64,000 nucleotides of DNA from Sisyra terminalis (GCA_958496175.1 OY292274.1:14529689-14593688), one strand, 5' to 3'. Positions 1 through 11,295 are shown, counted from the first letter of the stretch. Notes: generated by a model not told the origin, from the letters alone. A program made the numbers and translations.

Positions 1-1389
1 ATGTAATGATTGGGATATCAAATGAAAGCTTATTAATTACTCTATCGATTAATATAAAAAAACAACCAATATATCCATACAATTACTTTAAAAATTGATT
101 TTCCCTAGGCGACTACTACCCTTTCAGACATTAAAAGGTGCTTTGCCCCTCTTTTTTCATTGAATTCGATTATGACTGGCATATCAATGGAAAGCTAATG
201 AGTTACTCTATCGAATAATATCAAAAAATTACCAATATCTCCAAACAATTACTTTGAAAATGGATTTTTCCTTATCGACTCTTTAGGCCCATTTAAATGC
301 TAATTTCTCGAAAAGTAGACCTTTAATCAACATTTAAGTGTCAAATTTAGCTGTAAACCATCGATTTTATATAAGTGTAATGTTTTTAATTACTTTTTAC
401 GCGAAATCACATGATTTAAGTAACATTTTATAAAGGTTGAAAGTCGATTTAGGAAAATCAGTTTTCTAAGTAATTGCTTGGAGATATTGGTAATTTTTTG
501 ATGTCAATCGATAGAGTAATTCATTATCTTTCAATAGATATCCCAATCATAATCGAATTCAATATATTAAGGGGGGCAAACCACCCTTAAATGTTAGAAA
601 GGGATGTAGTTGCTGACGGAAAAGCAAATTTCAATGTCATCGTTTAGACATATTGGTTGTTTTTTTTGATAAATCAATAGAGTAATCAATTAGCTTTCAT
701 TTGGTATCCCAATCATTACATGACATAAAGAAAATCATCCTTAAATGTCTGAAATTTGAGTTAGAGTACTGAATATTGGCATGTTCAAAAAGGGCAAATC
801 GTCGAATTTTGTTTTTTTGATGCTCACCGGGTTGCCTATAGAGCGAAACATAAACAACTTTGACATCCGCTAAACATGCAAATCAAATTGGTTGAAAATA
901 CAATTTTAAATGATGTTCGAGTGGAAAAAATGTTATATTTTGTATCATTTACTAATAATCGATCGGTTTATAACGATAGAAGGGAAGAAATAAAGATATT
1001 TTTGACCCTAAATGAAGATAATGACATACCCCTTCAAACCTGACAACAAAACGCTGAACTATTTTGAAAGCCACGCCCACTTTGCCACTATGTAGAACCG
1101 GATAGAAATGGATCTTGGATAATTGTAATTAGTGGACATTAAATTAATGAAAATACCATTTAAAACGATCGATTCATGCTTAAATTGTGTTAACTTGCAT
1201 CGATAAGCTTCACTTTATCGATTTAAATCGATATTACAATCGTAAAGTAATGCTCCGAGTGAAATGGAGTTCCTTAACCTCTTATTTTAGCATACAAACA
1301 AAACGCTAATTTCTCGAAAAGTGAACGTTTAATTGAAATTCTAAGTTCATTTTCGGTTTTAATGCATCGGATATTATCTAAAAATCATA
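1..1389. repeat. Fold-back repeat, right part (copy 1)
   Basis: This is the right portion of a large inverted-repeat element. Bases from about 290 to 1,389 are the reverse complement of sequence that lies in direct orientation at 29,065-30,000 and 40,833-41,960. Its outer end, read on the minus strand, begins TATGATTTTTAGATAATATC, matching the left ends at 40,833 and 29,068. The left part lies before the window. It holds one arm of the 44-bp hairpin motif (1,039-1,082). No coding capacity was seen. Confidence 0.85.
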
Positions 1390-1534
1390 CATTTACTTAA
1401 TTTACATTGGCAAGTATTGATTTTTATCTGCGGGTGTTTGCTCGTATGTATATCAACATGGGCAGTTTTAAAAATTGTTGTTTGTAACTTTGAACTAAAC
1501 AAATAAATAGACAAATATAACAAAATATGAATAA

Positions 1535-1540
1535 TTTATT
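1535..1540 (-). promoter_or_regulatory. Candidate poly(A) signal of beta locus, copy 1
   Basis: The plus-strand TTTATT reads AATAAA on the minus strand. It lies downstream of the beta 3' exon relics, as the AATAAA at 40,413 does for the paralogous gamma 3' end. The motif is short and AT-rich DNA yields many by chance, so support comes only from position. Confidence 0.4.
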
Positions 1541-2017
1541 TAAATAATTCAACAAGTTGTATGGATCCAGTAGTAGATATCGGTAGATCTCCCGTTCTCA
1601 ATAAAGTTCATTAGATGGGCTTATTGGTAGTCATTTTTCCGGTGGTTGTTGTTGTTCTTGTTGGTTTTGGCACTAGTGTTGCTTGCTTCTTCATTCAATA
1701 TAAATATCTAGTAGATATAAATATTTCTTGCTTTGCTCCTCCTTATTTCTTTATTGCCTTTATTTGATTCTTGAGCCAGACACCTTGCTTATTATATATA
1801 GCTATTCGGAGAATAAATTCTTGATGACTTTGCTTATGATGATTCTGCAACGTTCGCTTAACTATTATTTACTTCCACTTTTGCGGAAAGGGGCGCTTCA
1901 AATCCAATAAATCACCTGAAAAATAAAATTACATGAATAAGAAAAGAACATTCTCTTCTTCGTAATCTTTAACATGGTTTCCAATAGATAGATATATTGA
2001 TGGAGATAAATTGGAGA

Positions 2018-2116
2018 TCAGAATCTGCTGGACGGTCCTTTTTCAGCGATTAGGTATTTGCCGTGCTGCGGACGCGAACTCTTGTCCACGAGCTGTTCCA
2101 GCAGGTCGATGATTGC
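2018..2116 (-). pseudogene. Beta locus, LLExLVDK exon relic (copy 1)
   Basis: The minus strand encodes 32 codons before TGA, starting GCA ATC ATC GAC. The core LLEQLVDKSSRPQ matches LLEKLVDKNSRPQ in the plus-strand gamma exon at 39,726-39,905, so the same reading frame is kept in two loci on opposite strands. A TAG stop sits directly upstream, which would suit an exon start after an AG acceptor, but no polypyrimidine tract precedes it. The family is unrecognised. Homology also continues at DNA level on both sides of the exon. It is probably a decayed or partly decayed exon; expression cannot be judged from sequence. Confidence 0.6.
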
Positions 2117-2971
2117 CTACGTTTCCTTTTCCCCTCTGGCCCCTGTGCTGTTTTTCCTTCTGTTCCTGTGCTAGATATAGTGACGTGGGATTAGGAATGT
2201 CCGAATACTCAATAATTCCTCCATTCTACGTTAGCAAATAGAGTGTCAGGGGACAATTATGGATATAATTGTGATTGATAACAACAAATTATTTTGACAT
2301 TAAAGATAAACTTTATGGCAACGAAACATATTTGAAGAAAACTTAAGCCATTAACAAAGAAATTCAAAGATAGATTGATTTTTTGACACACAGAAATTTT
2401 TCAAAGTAGTCTTGAGAAAATCTTCAAAAGGAGGCAAAATGCTGTGCTAACTAACTGCTGCAATAAATTAATTTCTTTTCCTGATTCTTATACTCAAGGT
2501 TTATAAATTATTGCACAGGTTGCCCCATTAGACAAAAAAATGACGTCTTACGAAAAATTTTGAAGTTTGAATCAGTCTAAAGATATATACGATTTTTTTT
2601 TTTTTTTTTACGGAATCTCTCCAATTTGGATATTATAACAGTAATAATTTCCTTCCGTATGTTATTAGTGATAAGTCCACAAATACACGGAGGCATGATG
2701 GAAAGTCTAAGCTTTGAACTTGTGCGTCTGCAATTGCATATCTCTTCTTATTTAGAAAGAAAAACGGACACTCCTTTTCTGAAATTTTAAAAAACTATTG
2801 ATTGAATGATAAAAGTAATAAAACTCTAACGGATTACCATTCACCAAATATATTTGTTACAAAGCGAATTTAATTTAGGTAACAACTGCTTTTCTCTGCA
2901 TCCATTTTGAGACTCAAAATCTGTAAAAATAAAATCATATTATTATTTGAATTTGAGTACAATTATTTCAC

Positions 2972-3217
2972 TCAAGAAGACTGTTTTAATGTTATTGTAA
3001 AATTATTGTAGGAGACATGTAAACTTTTAAAATGGTAGGTAAATAGTAAAGCTCTACCTACTTGTTGTATTTTGATTATAATACTATTACATGAATATTC
3101 CACAATCACCACACTGCATTCATTCCAGATTTGGTTGTTTTCAGGTAAACTCCAAGTCCTATTGACCCCCGAAATTGTGGGTTTGGAGGAGAATAATGCT
3201 GCGAATCCCATGGACAA
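2972..3217 (-). other. Open minus-strand frame of 81 codons, conserved in all three copies
   Basis: An uninterrupted frame lies just downstream of the beta A2 exon relic, with equivalents at 44,922-45,167 and 61,405-61,650. Only two codons differ among copies, which is expected from the copies being recent rather than from selection. Its first half (SMGFAALFSSKPTISG to EYSCN) looks more protein-like than its second half. There is no paralogous support from alpha or gamma, so coding status is uncertain. Confidence 0.25.
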
Positions 3218-3251
3218 TTACACCACATTATAGGATTTCTGTATCCGAAAG

Positions 3252-3359
3252 TCATTCCTGGATTCGTTCAAAAAGCGTGGATTCATTAAAGCCATTTTTT
3301 GTGGATGTACACCAAAACTTAACTTTTATATGTAAAGAGGGTCTCTCTTTCACTTCCAT
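3252..3359 (-). pseudogene. Beta locus, exon A2 relic (copy 1)
   Basis: On the minus strand an acceptor (TTTTATTTTAG) is followed by ATGGAAGTGAAAGAG and 35 codons ending in TGA. The stretch KFWCTSTK...TLFERIxE aligns with the longer alpha A2 exon at 16,702-16,884, which reads on where this one stops, so the TGA is probably a lesion. The intron between A1 and A2 spans 3,360-3,433, 74 nt, starting GTAAGT. The alpha intron has the same length and donor. The product is unrecognised. Confidence 0.65.
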
Positions 3360-3706
3360 CTAAAATAAAAGTTTTTAATTTAATCTGGGTATTAGGTACC
3401 TTGATACTTTGATCCAAAGATTTACATACTTACCACAAAAGTTTATTGTCTTTATTTAACTCTCATTTAACTTTTACGCAATTGTCTACAAAGAATTTGA
3501 AGTTGAGTAAAACTTGAAGTAATTTCACAAAATCTTCGTAAATTTTATTACATCTTATTGTCGGACTATTAATTTCATCTTATGACTCCAAAAAAAAAAA
3601 AAAAAAAAAGGCGAAGACTGCAACGTGCAAAAGTAAGAGCCGAAGAGGAACTCGAATTGGGGAAAAACTTGGGATTATTGTTCTCTATCCTCACACATAT
3701 CACATC

Positions 3707-3904
3707 TCATTTCCGCATTATTACTTTCAACCCATGTGTTCGATTAGTACTTGAGGATAGTAGTTTGTAGAAGCCAGAACCAAGTAGAGCTTCGTTGGTA
3801 CTAATTCTTGTCAAATCTTCATCATCTGATCCGTGCAGTAATATGGACCTGGTAACTGAACAAAGAGTCAATATTCCTGATTCAAGTATGGTACTACCTA
3901 GGTA
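3707..3904 (-). pseudogene. Beta locus, exon A1 frame (copy 1)
   Basis: A 65-codon open frame on the minus strand contains ILLHGSDDEDL and FYKLLSSSTN, shared with the alpha A1 frame at 17,205-17,468. Compared with alpha it has a ten-codon insertion (starting TRISTNEALLG) after DEDL. Just downstream the beta copy has lost a segment of about 130 bp that in alpha encodes the KLLYLLDNKPNSLRL region, and it carries a 20-base A-tract (T-tract on the coding strand) inside the former exon. This is therefore a damaged paralog. No ATG is seen in frame at a convincing start; an upstream exon may exist. Confidence 0.55.
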
Positions 3905-4410
3905 CTACCAAATGGTTCCAACAAATCCCGAGGGAATTAATTGAAATAACTTTTCAAATGACGTCAAACATAAGGGGCAATACTTAATAAACCCTGAGAT
4001 AGATTGCCAATAGAACACAAGACATTGTTAGAATACCTAATAGATAATATATATTAAGTTCCTAATAACTATACAACATGCAAAAGCAACAAGTAGCATT
4101 TGTTTGTATTCCATTGATTCCTATTTTGGAAAATTTAAATATCAATTTCGGAAATATATAATAATGCAAGCGATTAAATAAGACAATTAACATAATTTTA
4201 GGGCAACAATTAAGAGAAAATTACTTTTTTCTTGTGCATGAAAAACTAACCTCATTGTAGGTACTGTGCAATTTTTATCTTTCGACAATTTGAAAAATTT
4301 ACTTACAGTTTTCCATTTCCATATTCCAATCGATGCACCAAATAATAGTTTTGCTATAAATTGAGAAATTTAATTAATAATGCACAAATTTCCGCTACTT
4401 TATCGCTGAT

Positions 4411-4443
4411 TTCATTGCAACTTGGTCGATCAAAACAACAGGT
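4411..4443 (-). promoter_or_regulatory. Conserved upstream block of beta (copy 1)
   Basis: This 33-base block differs at one position from the block upstream of alpha at 18,009-18,041, although surrounding sequence of the two loci is clearly more diverged. It includes TTCATTGCAACTTGG and ends CAACAGGT. It lies upstream of the A1 frame on the minus strand, so a promoter or 5' exon role is plausible. Other copies are at 46,353-46,385 and 62,839-62,871. Confidence 0.4.
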
Positions 4444-6890
4444 GGTCGGCAGTTGTTGTATGTGTATGTATACACATAAAAGGAGAATAATAATAATAAA
4501 GTAAGTAGAAAAGATCGATGAAATGCAAGTTAAAGAGAGAAGTGAATAGTATCACGTAAACTAACATTTCCAACATTTTCCACCCGTCCCCATATTCCTT
4601 TCGACTCCTTAATACTTCGAAAGGTAAAAATAACGCTTTGCATTTTCCCTGTTTTTAGTTGAACATAATTTATTTTTCACCAATTAAGGGCATATCCTAA
4701 GTGGGGGGATCGTGGGGATCAATTCAAGGCATTCAAGTTAACCAAAAAAATAATGCCAATCAGGCAGTTATTGTACTGTTCAAACGGTTCTAAACGATTC
4801 GGAATGTTCAATAAAACATGAACGACCATTGTTGTATTGAACTGCCCCCTAGCGAAATAATATGACAATACCTTTGAATTTTAAAATATGAAATTTTTGA
4901 ACCCAAAACTTGGACCATAAAAATGTAACGCCTTTAATATTGGAATGACATTGAATTACAGCAATAAAGAAATTTAAAATTAAATAAGGGCAAGAGAGTT
5001 TATGGAGAGTGTAGGTAGCTCAGAATTCTCACAGAACACCCTAAACATATCTAAAACAAATATTATTTTTCTATCCAATTTTCCTTTTTTCCCCATCAAA
5101 GTCTGACACAATAATGAAAATTGCAAACCACAACATTATAGGTCCATAAGAAGCTAAAATGAAAAAGCTTTTTCTTTAATAAATCCAAGTTAAAATAAAA
5201 AGCGTTGAATATGGCAAAGGGTGTGGGAATTGTCATTTGATTGTTTGCAAATGAAAAAGGCGAAACTAGAAAAATAAATAAAACCGGCTCTAGAATTTAA
5301 TCGTGAAAATCATAAGGAAAAAAATTGGAATATTTAATTCATATTCTAGCGATTTTCCTTTGACAAGTAATGTGACAGCGGTGAAAAAATTTTCATATTG
5401 CAAACCTTTTCTTTGGGCACATTCAACATAACCTTTTGTCTAACTTTTTAGATGAAAGAAAAACTGGTCAATAAAATAATGATTTCCCAACTGTAGGCAT
5501 TCTGAAATGACAATTTTTAGTTCGTTATAAATAAAAATTTACTTGAAAACCCAATGGAACCAAGAATTTCTTTCAGTGTTCAAATAGTTCAAACGAAAAT
5601 GTATGGCAATTATTGTATGAAACTGGCCTCTGGTTAATGAACTTTACAATATCTTTGAATTTGAAAATATGAAATTTTTGAACGCTTTGAAACCACGGAA
5701 TATGTTAAAACTATAAAAATTAAATCCTATTATATTGGGACCATTTGAACTCTTAAATAGCGATCTACATATAATAACTAATATCAATAATTTACTGATT
5801 ATTTGGTTTCAATGTAAACCAGAAAAATCGACATTGTAATTGAATTGGATTAAATCTAATGTGAACAATCCATTAGCAACCTGTAGGTACTGACCTCATA
5901 TTCCTATCGATAATTTATTTAAAAAAAAAAAGCAATAAGAAAGTTTCTTTAATTCAATTCGGTTAGTGCAATACTTTAGTTATTCAGCGTTAAGAATTTA
6001 AAAAGCTTCCAACAAATAGTTTTACATTAAATAAAAATTATTTAAAATAATAATTAAGAGAACATTTTTCACCGAATTCAATTAAGAAGAGCCAATGTAA
6101 TCTCACCTTCATTTAAAAACTACTTGTCGTAGGTACTATCTTCTATCAATCCATACAACTTATTTTGAAAATAATTACGAGAGAGTACTTATTTGAGCCT
6201 TTAATTAAAATCCCAAACAAATTCCTAATCAAGAATCAGTTGAATTAGCCGATGCAATTGCTTTAATAACTAAGGAAATTTAATTGATTTTTCCTTTTTC
6301 AAGTTGAATTTTAATTCTATTGAATTATGTATATAGTGAAGAAGTTAACAATATCGTTTGCAGTGTAAATCTAGGAAATGTTTATGAGATATTTTTTAAA
6401 GGCTTAATAAAATCTTAAAAATGTTTTGATACTTGATAATAAATTTAAATAAACCATTGTGACGTTATCCTGAATATTAAAATGAATTCTTTTAAGAAAA
6501 AGATGCAATGATGTTGCCTTAATAGTTTGATGAATACTTAAATTTCTATCAGTGGCTTAAATATTAAAGTATTTTTAGATATTTATCTATATGCAGCAAG
6601 TGCACAGAATGTAGTATAACATAAACAATTTGTTAAATTTGTGTGCTTATGAAAATTAAATATTTTAGCAATTAAAAAAAATGATGTCTACAATAATTTT
6701 CTTTGTTACTTATGAAATTTACAAAATCAATTTTAAAATCAACTATACCTACAAACTTTTCACACTTCATCACAATAACGACACAATAGTTTAATTATAA
6801 ATCAAGTGACGGGTACAATTAATTTGTACAAACCAGTAGAAGAAATTTAAATTTCTGCCGTTGAAATCGTCGTCGATCGGCGCCACTCCA
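4444..6890. other. AT-rich stretch without recognisable genes
   Basis: No frame longer than about 60 codons, no splice-flanked exon and no inverted repeat was supported here or in the copy-2 equivalent (46,386-48,835). Two short passages near 4,870 and 5,670 share the phrase AATATGAAATTTTTGAAC and similar flanks, suggesting an old local duplication. Confidence 0.5.
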
Positions 6891-6895
6891 AGCCC

Positions 6896-6903
6896 TATAT
6901 AAA
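6896..6903 (+). promoter_or_regulatory. TATA box, separated from its downstream unit by the LINE (copy 1)
   Basis: TATATAAA follows a locally GC-rich patch (GATCGGCGCCACTCC) and is the best core-promoter-like context in the unit. The LINE starts about 100 bases downstream. In copy 2 the same promoter (48,839-48,846) leads without interruption to a short ORF, AATAAA and an A-tract. Confidence 0.5.
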
Positions 6904-6994
6904 TGGGGAGAAAATATACATCTTTTATTTTACATTTACACTTAGTGTAGCATATATCTATGGATATTATATCAATATTTATGCATCAATATCA

Positions 6995-7004
6995 TTCTTC
7001 TATT
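6995..7004 (+). repeat. LINE target-site duplication, left
   Basis: TTCTTCTATT occurs directly before the LINE and again at 11,328-11,337 directly after its A-tail. Copy 2 has this sequence once, at 48,938-48,947. One further A (6,994) may belong to the duplication but cannot be told apart from the A-tail. Confidence 0.95.
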
Positions 7005-7246
7005 CGTCACTTAATTACAACCTAGAAAAAACCGCTTTGAATTTTTCCGTTAAAAAAGGAATTAAAACAATTAATCAAGAGCTAAAACTAAATTCAAGAC
7101 GTTGTTTATGTAAGAGTGCATAAACTAAACCTGTATGAGTGACCGTCAAATTCTGAAATGCAAACGAACGGATGAATGGACGGGTGCGTGTGTGTGTGTA
7201 GTGTGAGTGAGTGTGTATAGATTATAGAATTAAGTTATCGAACAAA
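7005..7246 (+). promoter_or_regulatory. LINE 5' UTR, presumed internal promoter
   Basis: Elements of this group carry a TATA-less internal promoter at their 5' end; this is family knowledge, not shown here. The leader has a GT-rich simple run (about 7,185-7,217) just before the ORF1 start. No TATA box was seen inside it. Confidence 0.5.
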
Positions 7247-8422
7247 ATGGAACAAGACAATAATGATTACCACAGTGATAATGACATTATGCGACGTCAC
7301 AGTGAAAACCATCTTAGGAAAACAACGAAACGAGCACGAACCAGCCCAACAAACTCCAATGCTCAACAATCATTTGAAACGGCAAACCCGTTCGCTCCGT
7401 TGCAACAGCTCAACGACACAGGTAATACGAGCACGAGTCAACCTCAAGTCCAAATCAGCAAGCCTCCACCGATTTTCATAAACAATTTGCAAAATATGAA
7501 CCAACTCATCAGAGATCTAAATAACCTGCAAACAGGGATTTATAAACACACTGCGACAAATGACAACAAAGTCAGGTTAATCTTCGAAAATCCTGAAGGT
7601 TACAGAAAGGCCGTTAAATATCTAAACGACAAAAAGGCAGAGTTTTACACTTTCCAATGCAAAGATGAAAAAAATTTCAGGGTTGTAATCCGTGGACTGC
7701 ATCACAGCTGCGATACAAAGCTAATGATGGAAGAACTGGCTGAACTGGGATTTAAACCAGTCCAAATGCTACCAGTACACCATCCAGCGACCAAAACACC
7801 GCTGCCACTATTTTTTTTGGATTTAAAACAAAATCCAAATAATGAACGGATCTACGATCTAAAGCGGCTATATAGCGCTGTTATCAAAGTCGAACCACCC
7901 CGACCGCGACGTACAATAGTACAGTGCATAAATTGCCAGGACTATGGGCACACAAGAAATTATTGTAGTAAAACGCCACGGTGTGTTAAGTGCGAGGGTC
8001 TACATGCAACAAAAAACTGCACAAAAAGCTTAAATACAAAACCAACGTGCGTCAATTGCAGAGGAGAGCATACTGCAAATTATCGGGGATGCCCAGTTCA
8101 TAAAAATCACCAAAACGCAGGAAGAATGGGAGCACAAAGACCGATACATCACACGTTACAGAGGGAAGCAGCACCAAAGCCTAATATCACACCAACACCT
8201 AACATTACGAGCCCAAACACTCCTTACAAATCATATGCAAATGTGGTCACTAACCAATCACCCCCTGTAATTGAAAACTACCCAAGTACAGAAACCCAAG
8301 CACCTAATTCATTGTTGGACAAGCTAACTGAAAGAATTGACTCCCTTATACAAATAATTCAACCTCTCTTAGTAACCCTACAACAAGTCTTACCAGCGTT
8401 AATCCAAAAGGTCTTGTCATGA
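7247..8422 (+). CDS. LINE ORF1, gag-like zinc-knuckle RNA-binding protein (391 aa)
   Basis: ORF1p binds the element RNA and forms the ribonucleoprotein used in target-primed reverse transcription. The first ATG in frame is at 7,247 (MEQDNND); the frame is open further upstream, but only through a GTG. Residues 1-75 are polar and basic. Residues about 145-225 match the region that precedes the knuckles in jockey-type gag proteins. Three CCHC-type knuckles follow at residues 227-282: CX2CX4HX4C, CX2CX3HX4C and CX2CX3HX6C. A Pro/Asn-rich linker and a leucine-rich tail (about 356-391) end the protein. The stop overlaps the ORF2 start in ATGA (8,419-8,422), an arrangement that suits termination-reinitiation. 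There are no frameshifts or internal stops. Confidence 0.96.
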   Translation: MEQDNNDYHSDNDIMRRHSENHLRKTTKRARTSPTNSNAQQSFETANPFAPLQQLNDTGNTSTSQPQVQISKPPPIFINNLQNMNQLIRDLNNLQTGIYKHTATNDNKVRLIFENPEGYRKAVKYLNDKKAEFYTFQCKDEKNFRVVIRGLHHSCDTKLMMEELAELGFKPVQMLPVHHPATKTPLPLFFLDLKQNPNNERIYDLKRLYSAVIKVEPPRPRRTIVQCINCQDYGHTRNYCSKTPRCVKCEGLHATKNCTKSLNTKPTCVNCRGEHTANYRGCPVHKNHQNAGRMGAQRPIHHTLQREAAPKPNITPTPNITSPNTPYKSYANVVTNQSPPVIENYPSTETQAPNSLLDKLTERIDSLIQIIQPLLVTLQQVLPALIQKVLS

Positions 8423-11109
8423 ACTACAACACAGCCCAAATCATTAATATATGCACCTGGAATGCCAGAGGGATTACCAACAAGTTCCATGAACTACATG
8501 CATTCTTAAACACACAAAACATAGACATTCTTTTAGCGACAGAAACTAAACTTTCCACCAACGACAAAATATTTGTACCTGGCTACACCATCTACAGAGC
8601 GGATCACCCAAGTGGGCTCAGAAAAGGAGGATCAGCAATTTATATAAAAAATGAAATGGAACATGATCAACTTCCCTGTATCTCAGAAAATGAACTGCAG
8701 GTTGCCCGAATACAGTTCAAAATTAACAACGCTCTTTATCAAGTGGGGTCATTTTACTCGGCACCTGAGAATCGCCTTTGCGAATTACACTTTTGGGGTG
8801 TTATACATGAGCTAGGTGCTAACTTTCTACTCGGTGGAGACTTCAACGCTAAACACCCTCGTTGGGGATCCAATCTAGCCAACCCTCGAGGCAGACTGCT
8901 ACATGAAGTAGGATACAAGCACCACTTGGAGTTTATGTTTCCCATTGAACCTACTTATTACTCCGACGCTGGACATTCACCAGATACTCTCGACATATTT
9001 ATTGGCAAGAATGTACAAAGACTCTGCTCAAACCCAACAGTCCAATATGAACTAAGTTCCGACCATTATCCAGTGCAACTAAACGTAAGTGCTGAATATA
9101 ATCTTCGATCTAAACCCCGTACTCTATTAAACCATCCATTTGATTGGGAGGTGTACAGAGCAACCACCGATATACTTATAAACCCAGACATTCGTCTAAA
9201 AAACTCGTCTGACATAGACAAGGCTGTCAGTACACTCACTAGAGTAATACAAACGGCAGCTAATATGGCCCATAAGACTACCAGTAAACGCACAGGTCCA
9301 CGGAGACTTCCTGCTCAAACAGTTCCTGCACACATCCAATATTTAATCACTATTAAAAAGAACTGCAGACGACAATGGGAAACTACTCGGTATCCTCCTC
9401 ATAAAAGCGCCTACAATAAAGCGACGGTTGAGTTAAAGAGAGCGATCAAGGAGCACAATAGTAACATCGTACACACCGAACTGCTGCAACTGGATCCATC
9501 TGATGGTTCACTATGGAAGAAGACTCGATTCATAACCAAAGAATTCGTGGGGGCTCCTCCGTTGCTAGTAAATGGGCAGTGGATTACAACCTGCCAATCC
9601 AAAGCCGAGGCTTTCGCAGCCAGTCTAAGAAGCCAATTCTCACCAAACCCTTCTCAAGACCAACTATTCCACAACCAAGTATTACAAGAATTGGAAGTAC
9701 CTCTGCAGCTATCGCCTCTTCCTCCGTTGTTCACTCCCGGAGAAGTTAGGAAAACTTTAGAAAAATCACCTAACAATAAAACTCCCGGCCAAGATCTAAT
9801 TGTAAAACAGCTTCTCACCAGCCTATCACGGAAAGGACTCATATTCCTAACCCAAATCTATAACGCTATACTGCGTACAACATACTACCCTCAGAAATGG
9901 AAACATGCAGTGGTCATCATGATTGCCAAGCCCGAAAAGAGGAGAAACGAAGTCAGTAGCTATCGACCGATAAGTCTGCTCAGCTTTCTCTCAAAAACAT
10001 TTGAAAGACTTCTACTCCCAAAACTACTAGTTCATTTAGAGACAATAATTCCAAATAACCAATTCGGTTTTAGATTTCAACACTCCTGCCCACAACAACT
10101 CCACAGGGTAGTGGACGAAATCTTGGACACATACGAGGAAAAAAAGGTATGCCTTGGGTTGTTCATCGACACCGAAAAAGCGTTCGACAAAGTGTGGCAC
10201 CCCGGTCTACTAGCAAAACTGAAACCACACTTGGACGATACGCTCTATCGTGTTATCCAGGCGTATCTCACCGGCCGCACTTACTCGGTGCGATATGGAG
10301 AAAGTTACTCCAGGACTTTTGGCGTAAACTCTGGTGTGCCTCAAGGTAGTGTCTTGGGACCTTTTCTATACCTAATATTTGCTAGTGATTTTCCAACCAG
10401 CGAGTCATTAAAAATCGCACACTTTGCTGACGACACTGCAATCTTATCAAAGCAGGAAACCTATTGGGAGGCACATCTGATACTTCAAGATTATGCAGAC
10501 AAGGTTAGTGATTGGTGTAGGAAGTGGCGAGTTCGAGTTAACCCAAGTAAGTCACAGATAGTGAAATTTACCTACCGTCGACTTGTACCTGATGAGCCCA
10601 TTGTACTTCAGGAGGAACCTGTGACATATACTTCCACAGTTCGGTACCTTGGGTTACATCTAGACCGAAAACTTGTGTGGGAGTCACACATAAAAAAAAT
10701 AGTAGCAAGAACTCGTCATCGGATGCATGCCCTAAAACACCTTCTCACTAGTAAATCCATACCCCTCCATGTAAAAAGAATCATCTATACATCGTTAATA
10801 AGACCCATCTGGCAGTATGGCAGCTCTATATGGTCATCCGCTTCTAATTCGCAAATACGAAGGGTACAGGTTGTGCAAAACCGAATCTTAAGGCTAATCA
10901 CAGGTGCCCAGTGGTACATTAGTAACCACACCATACATCAAGACCTGAAAATTGAATGCGTACAAGATGTGATACAAAGCACCTATCATCGGCACGCTCA
11001 ATCAATCATGGATCACCCCAATCCACTGATCCAAAAAATTGCCAATCATCAGCCCCCACCCAGATGTGAAAGAAGACTCAAACGAAAAAGACATACCGAT
11101 CTGAACTAG
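8419..11109 (+). CDS. LINE ORF2, AP-type endonuclease and reverse transcriptase (896 aa)
   Basis: ORF2p nicks the target DNA and copies the element RNA from the nick. The endonuclease spans residues about 10-216, with WNARG (N15), ATET (E42), GGDFN (D141, N143), DTLDIF (D192) and SSDH (H216), the full expected catalytic set. The reverse transcriptase follows at about 430-720: motif A contains FIDTEKAFDKVWH (D584), motif B SGVPQGS (638-644) and motif C FADD (D671, D672). A Cys/His-poor C-terminal region of about 175 residues ends the protein, and no RNase H domain is visible. The start ATG overlaps the ORF1 stop by four bases. The length is usual for the group. No lesion was seen. Confidence 0.97.
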   Translation: MNYNTAQIINICTWNARGITNKFHELHAFLNTQNIDILLATETKLSTNDKIFVPGYTIYRADHPSGLRKGGSAIYIKNEMEHDQLPCISENELQVARIQFKINNALYQVGSFYSAPENRLCELHFWGVIHELGANFLLGGDFNAKHPRWGSNLANPRGRLLHEVGYKHHLEFMFPIEPTYYSDAGHSPDTLDIFIGKNVQRLCSNPTVQYELSSDHYPVQLNVSAEYNLRSKPRTLLNHPFDWEVYRATTDILINPDIRLKNSSDIDKAVSTLTRVIQTAANMAHKTTSKRTGPRRLPAQTVPAHIQYLITIKKNCRRQWETTRYPPHKSAYNKATVELKRAIKEHNSNIVHTELLQLDPSDGSLWKKTRFITKEFVGAPPLLVNGQWITTCQSKAEAFAASLRSQFSPNPSQDQLFHNQVLQELEVPLQLSPLPPLFTPGEVRKTLEKSPNNKTPGQDLIVKQLLTSLSRKGLIFLTQIYNAILRTTYYPQKWKHAVVIMIAKPEKRRNEVSSYRPISLLSFLSKTFERLLLPKLLVHLETIIPNNQFGFRFQHSCPQQLHRVVDEILDTYEEKKVCLGLFIDTEKAFDKVWHPGLLAKLKPHLDDTLYRVIQAYLTGRTYSVRYGESYSRTFGVNSGVPQGSVLGPFLYLIFASDFPTSESLKIAHFADDTAILSKQETYWEAHLILQDYADKVSDWCRKWRVRVNPSKSQIVKFTYRRLVPDEPIVLQEEPVTYTSTVRYLGLHLDRKLVWESHIKKIVARTRHRMHALKHLLTSKSIPLHVKRIIYTSLIRPIWQYGSSIWSSASNSQIRRVQVVQNRILRLITGAQWYISNHTIHQDLKIECVQDVIQSTYHRHAQSIMDHPNPLIQKIANHQPPPRCERRLKRKRHTDLN

Positions 11110-11295
11110 TAAATATGTTTTATCCTTTCTCTCTCCCTCTATTGTAAATGTAACTGTTGTCCTATGTATTATAAAGTAATGTCAGAGGAGCACCACTGGG
11201 TGTATTCCTCCCTCCAAATATCATGTTATTTTTTATAATTCGAATACTAGAACAACTGTAATGTACAAATATGTACAATAAAGTTAAGCTATGAG
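11110..11295 (+). other. LINE 3' UTR
   Basis: It is 186 bases between the ORF2 stop and the A-tail, with AATAAA at 11,277-11,282, 13 bases before the tail. It would be the region recognised by the reverse transcriptase. Confidence 0.85.
11277..11282 (+). terminator. LINE poly(A) signal
   Basis: AATAAA lies shortly before the genomic A-tail of the element, at the usual spacing from a cleavage site. Confidence 0.85.

Noticed and set aside
1728..1910. 60-codon plus-strand frame present in all three copies
   Set aside because: There is no ATG start and it lies antisense to the 3' part of the beta locus; conservation is explained by the recent duplication.
3590..3609. A-run that might be the tail of a retroposed gene
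   Set aside because: The paralogous alpha exon has a short A-run at the same place inside coding sequence and no target duplication flanks it; it is a homopolymer expansion, different in length in each copy.
7211..7246. Upstream extension of LINE ORF1
   Set aside because: The frame is open but begins with GTG inside a GT-rich run; eukaryotic initiation at the ATG at 7,247 in an AACAAAATGG context is more likely.
9513..9749. Additional open frames inside the LINE on both strands (for example 9,066-9,293 minus, 10,149-10,349 plus)
   Set aside because: They are shadows of ORF2, which carries all recognised motifs in its own frame.
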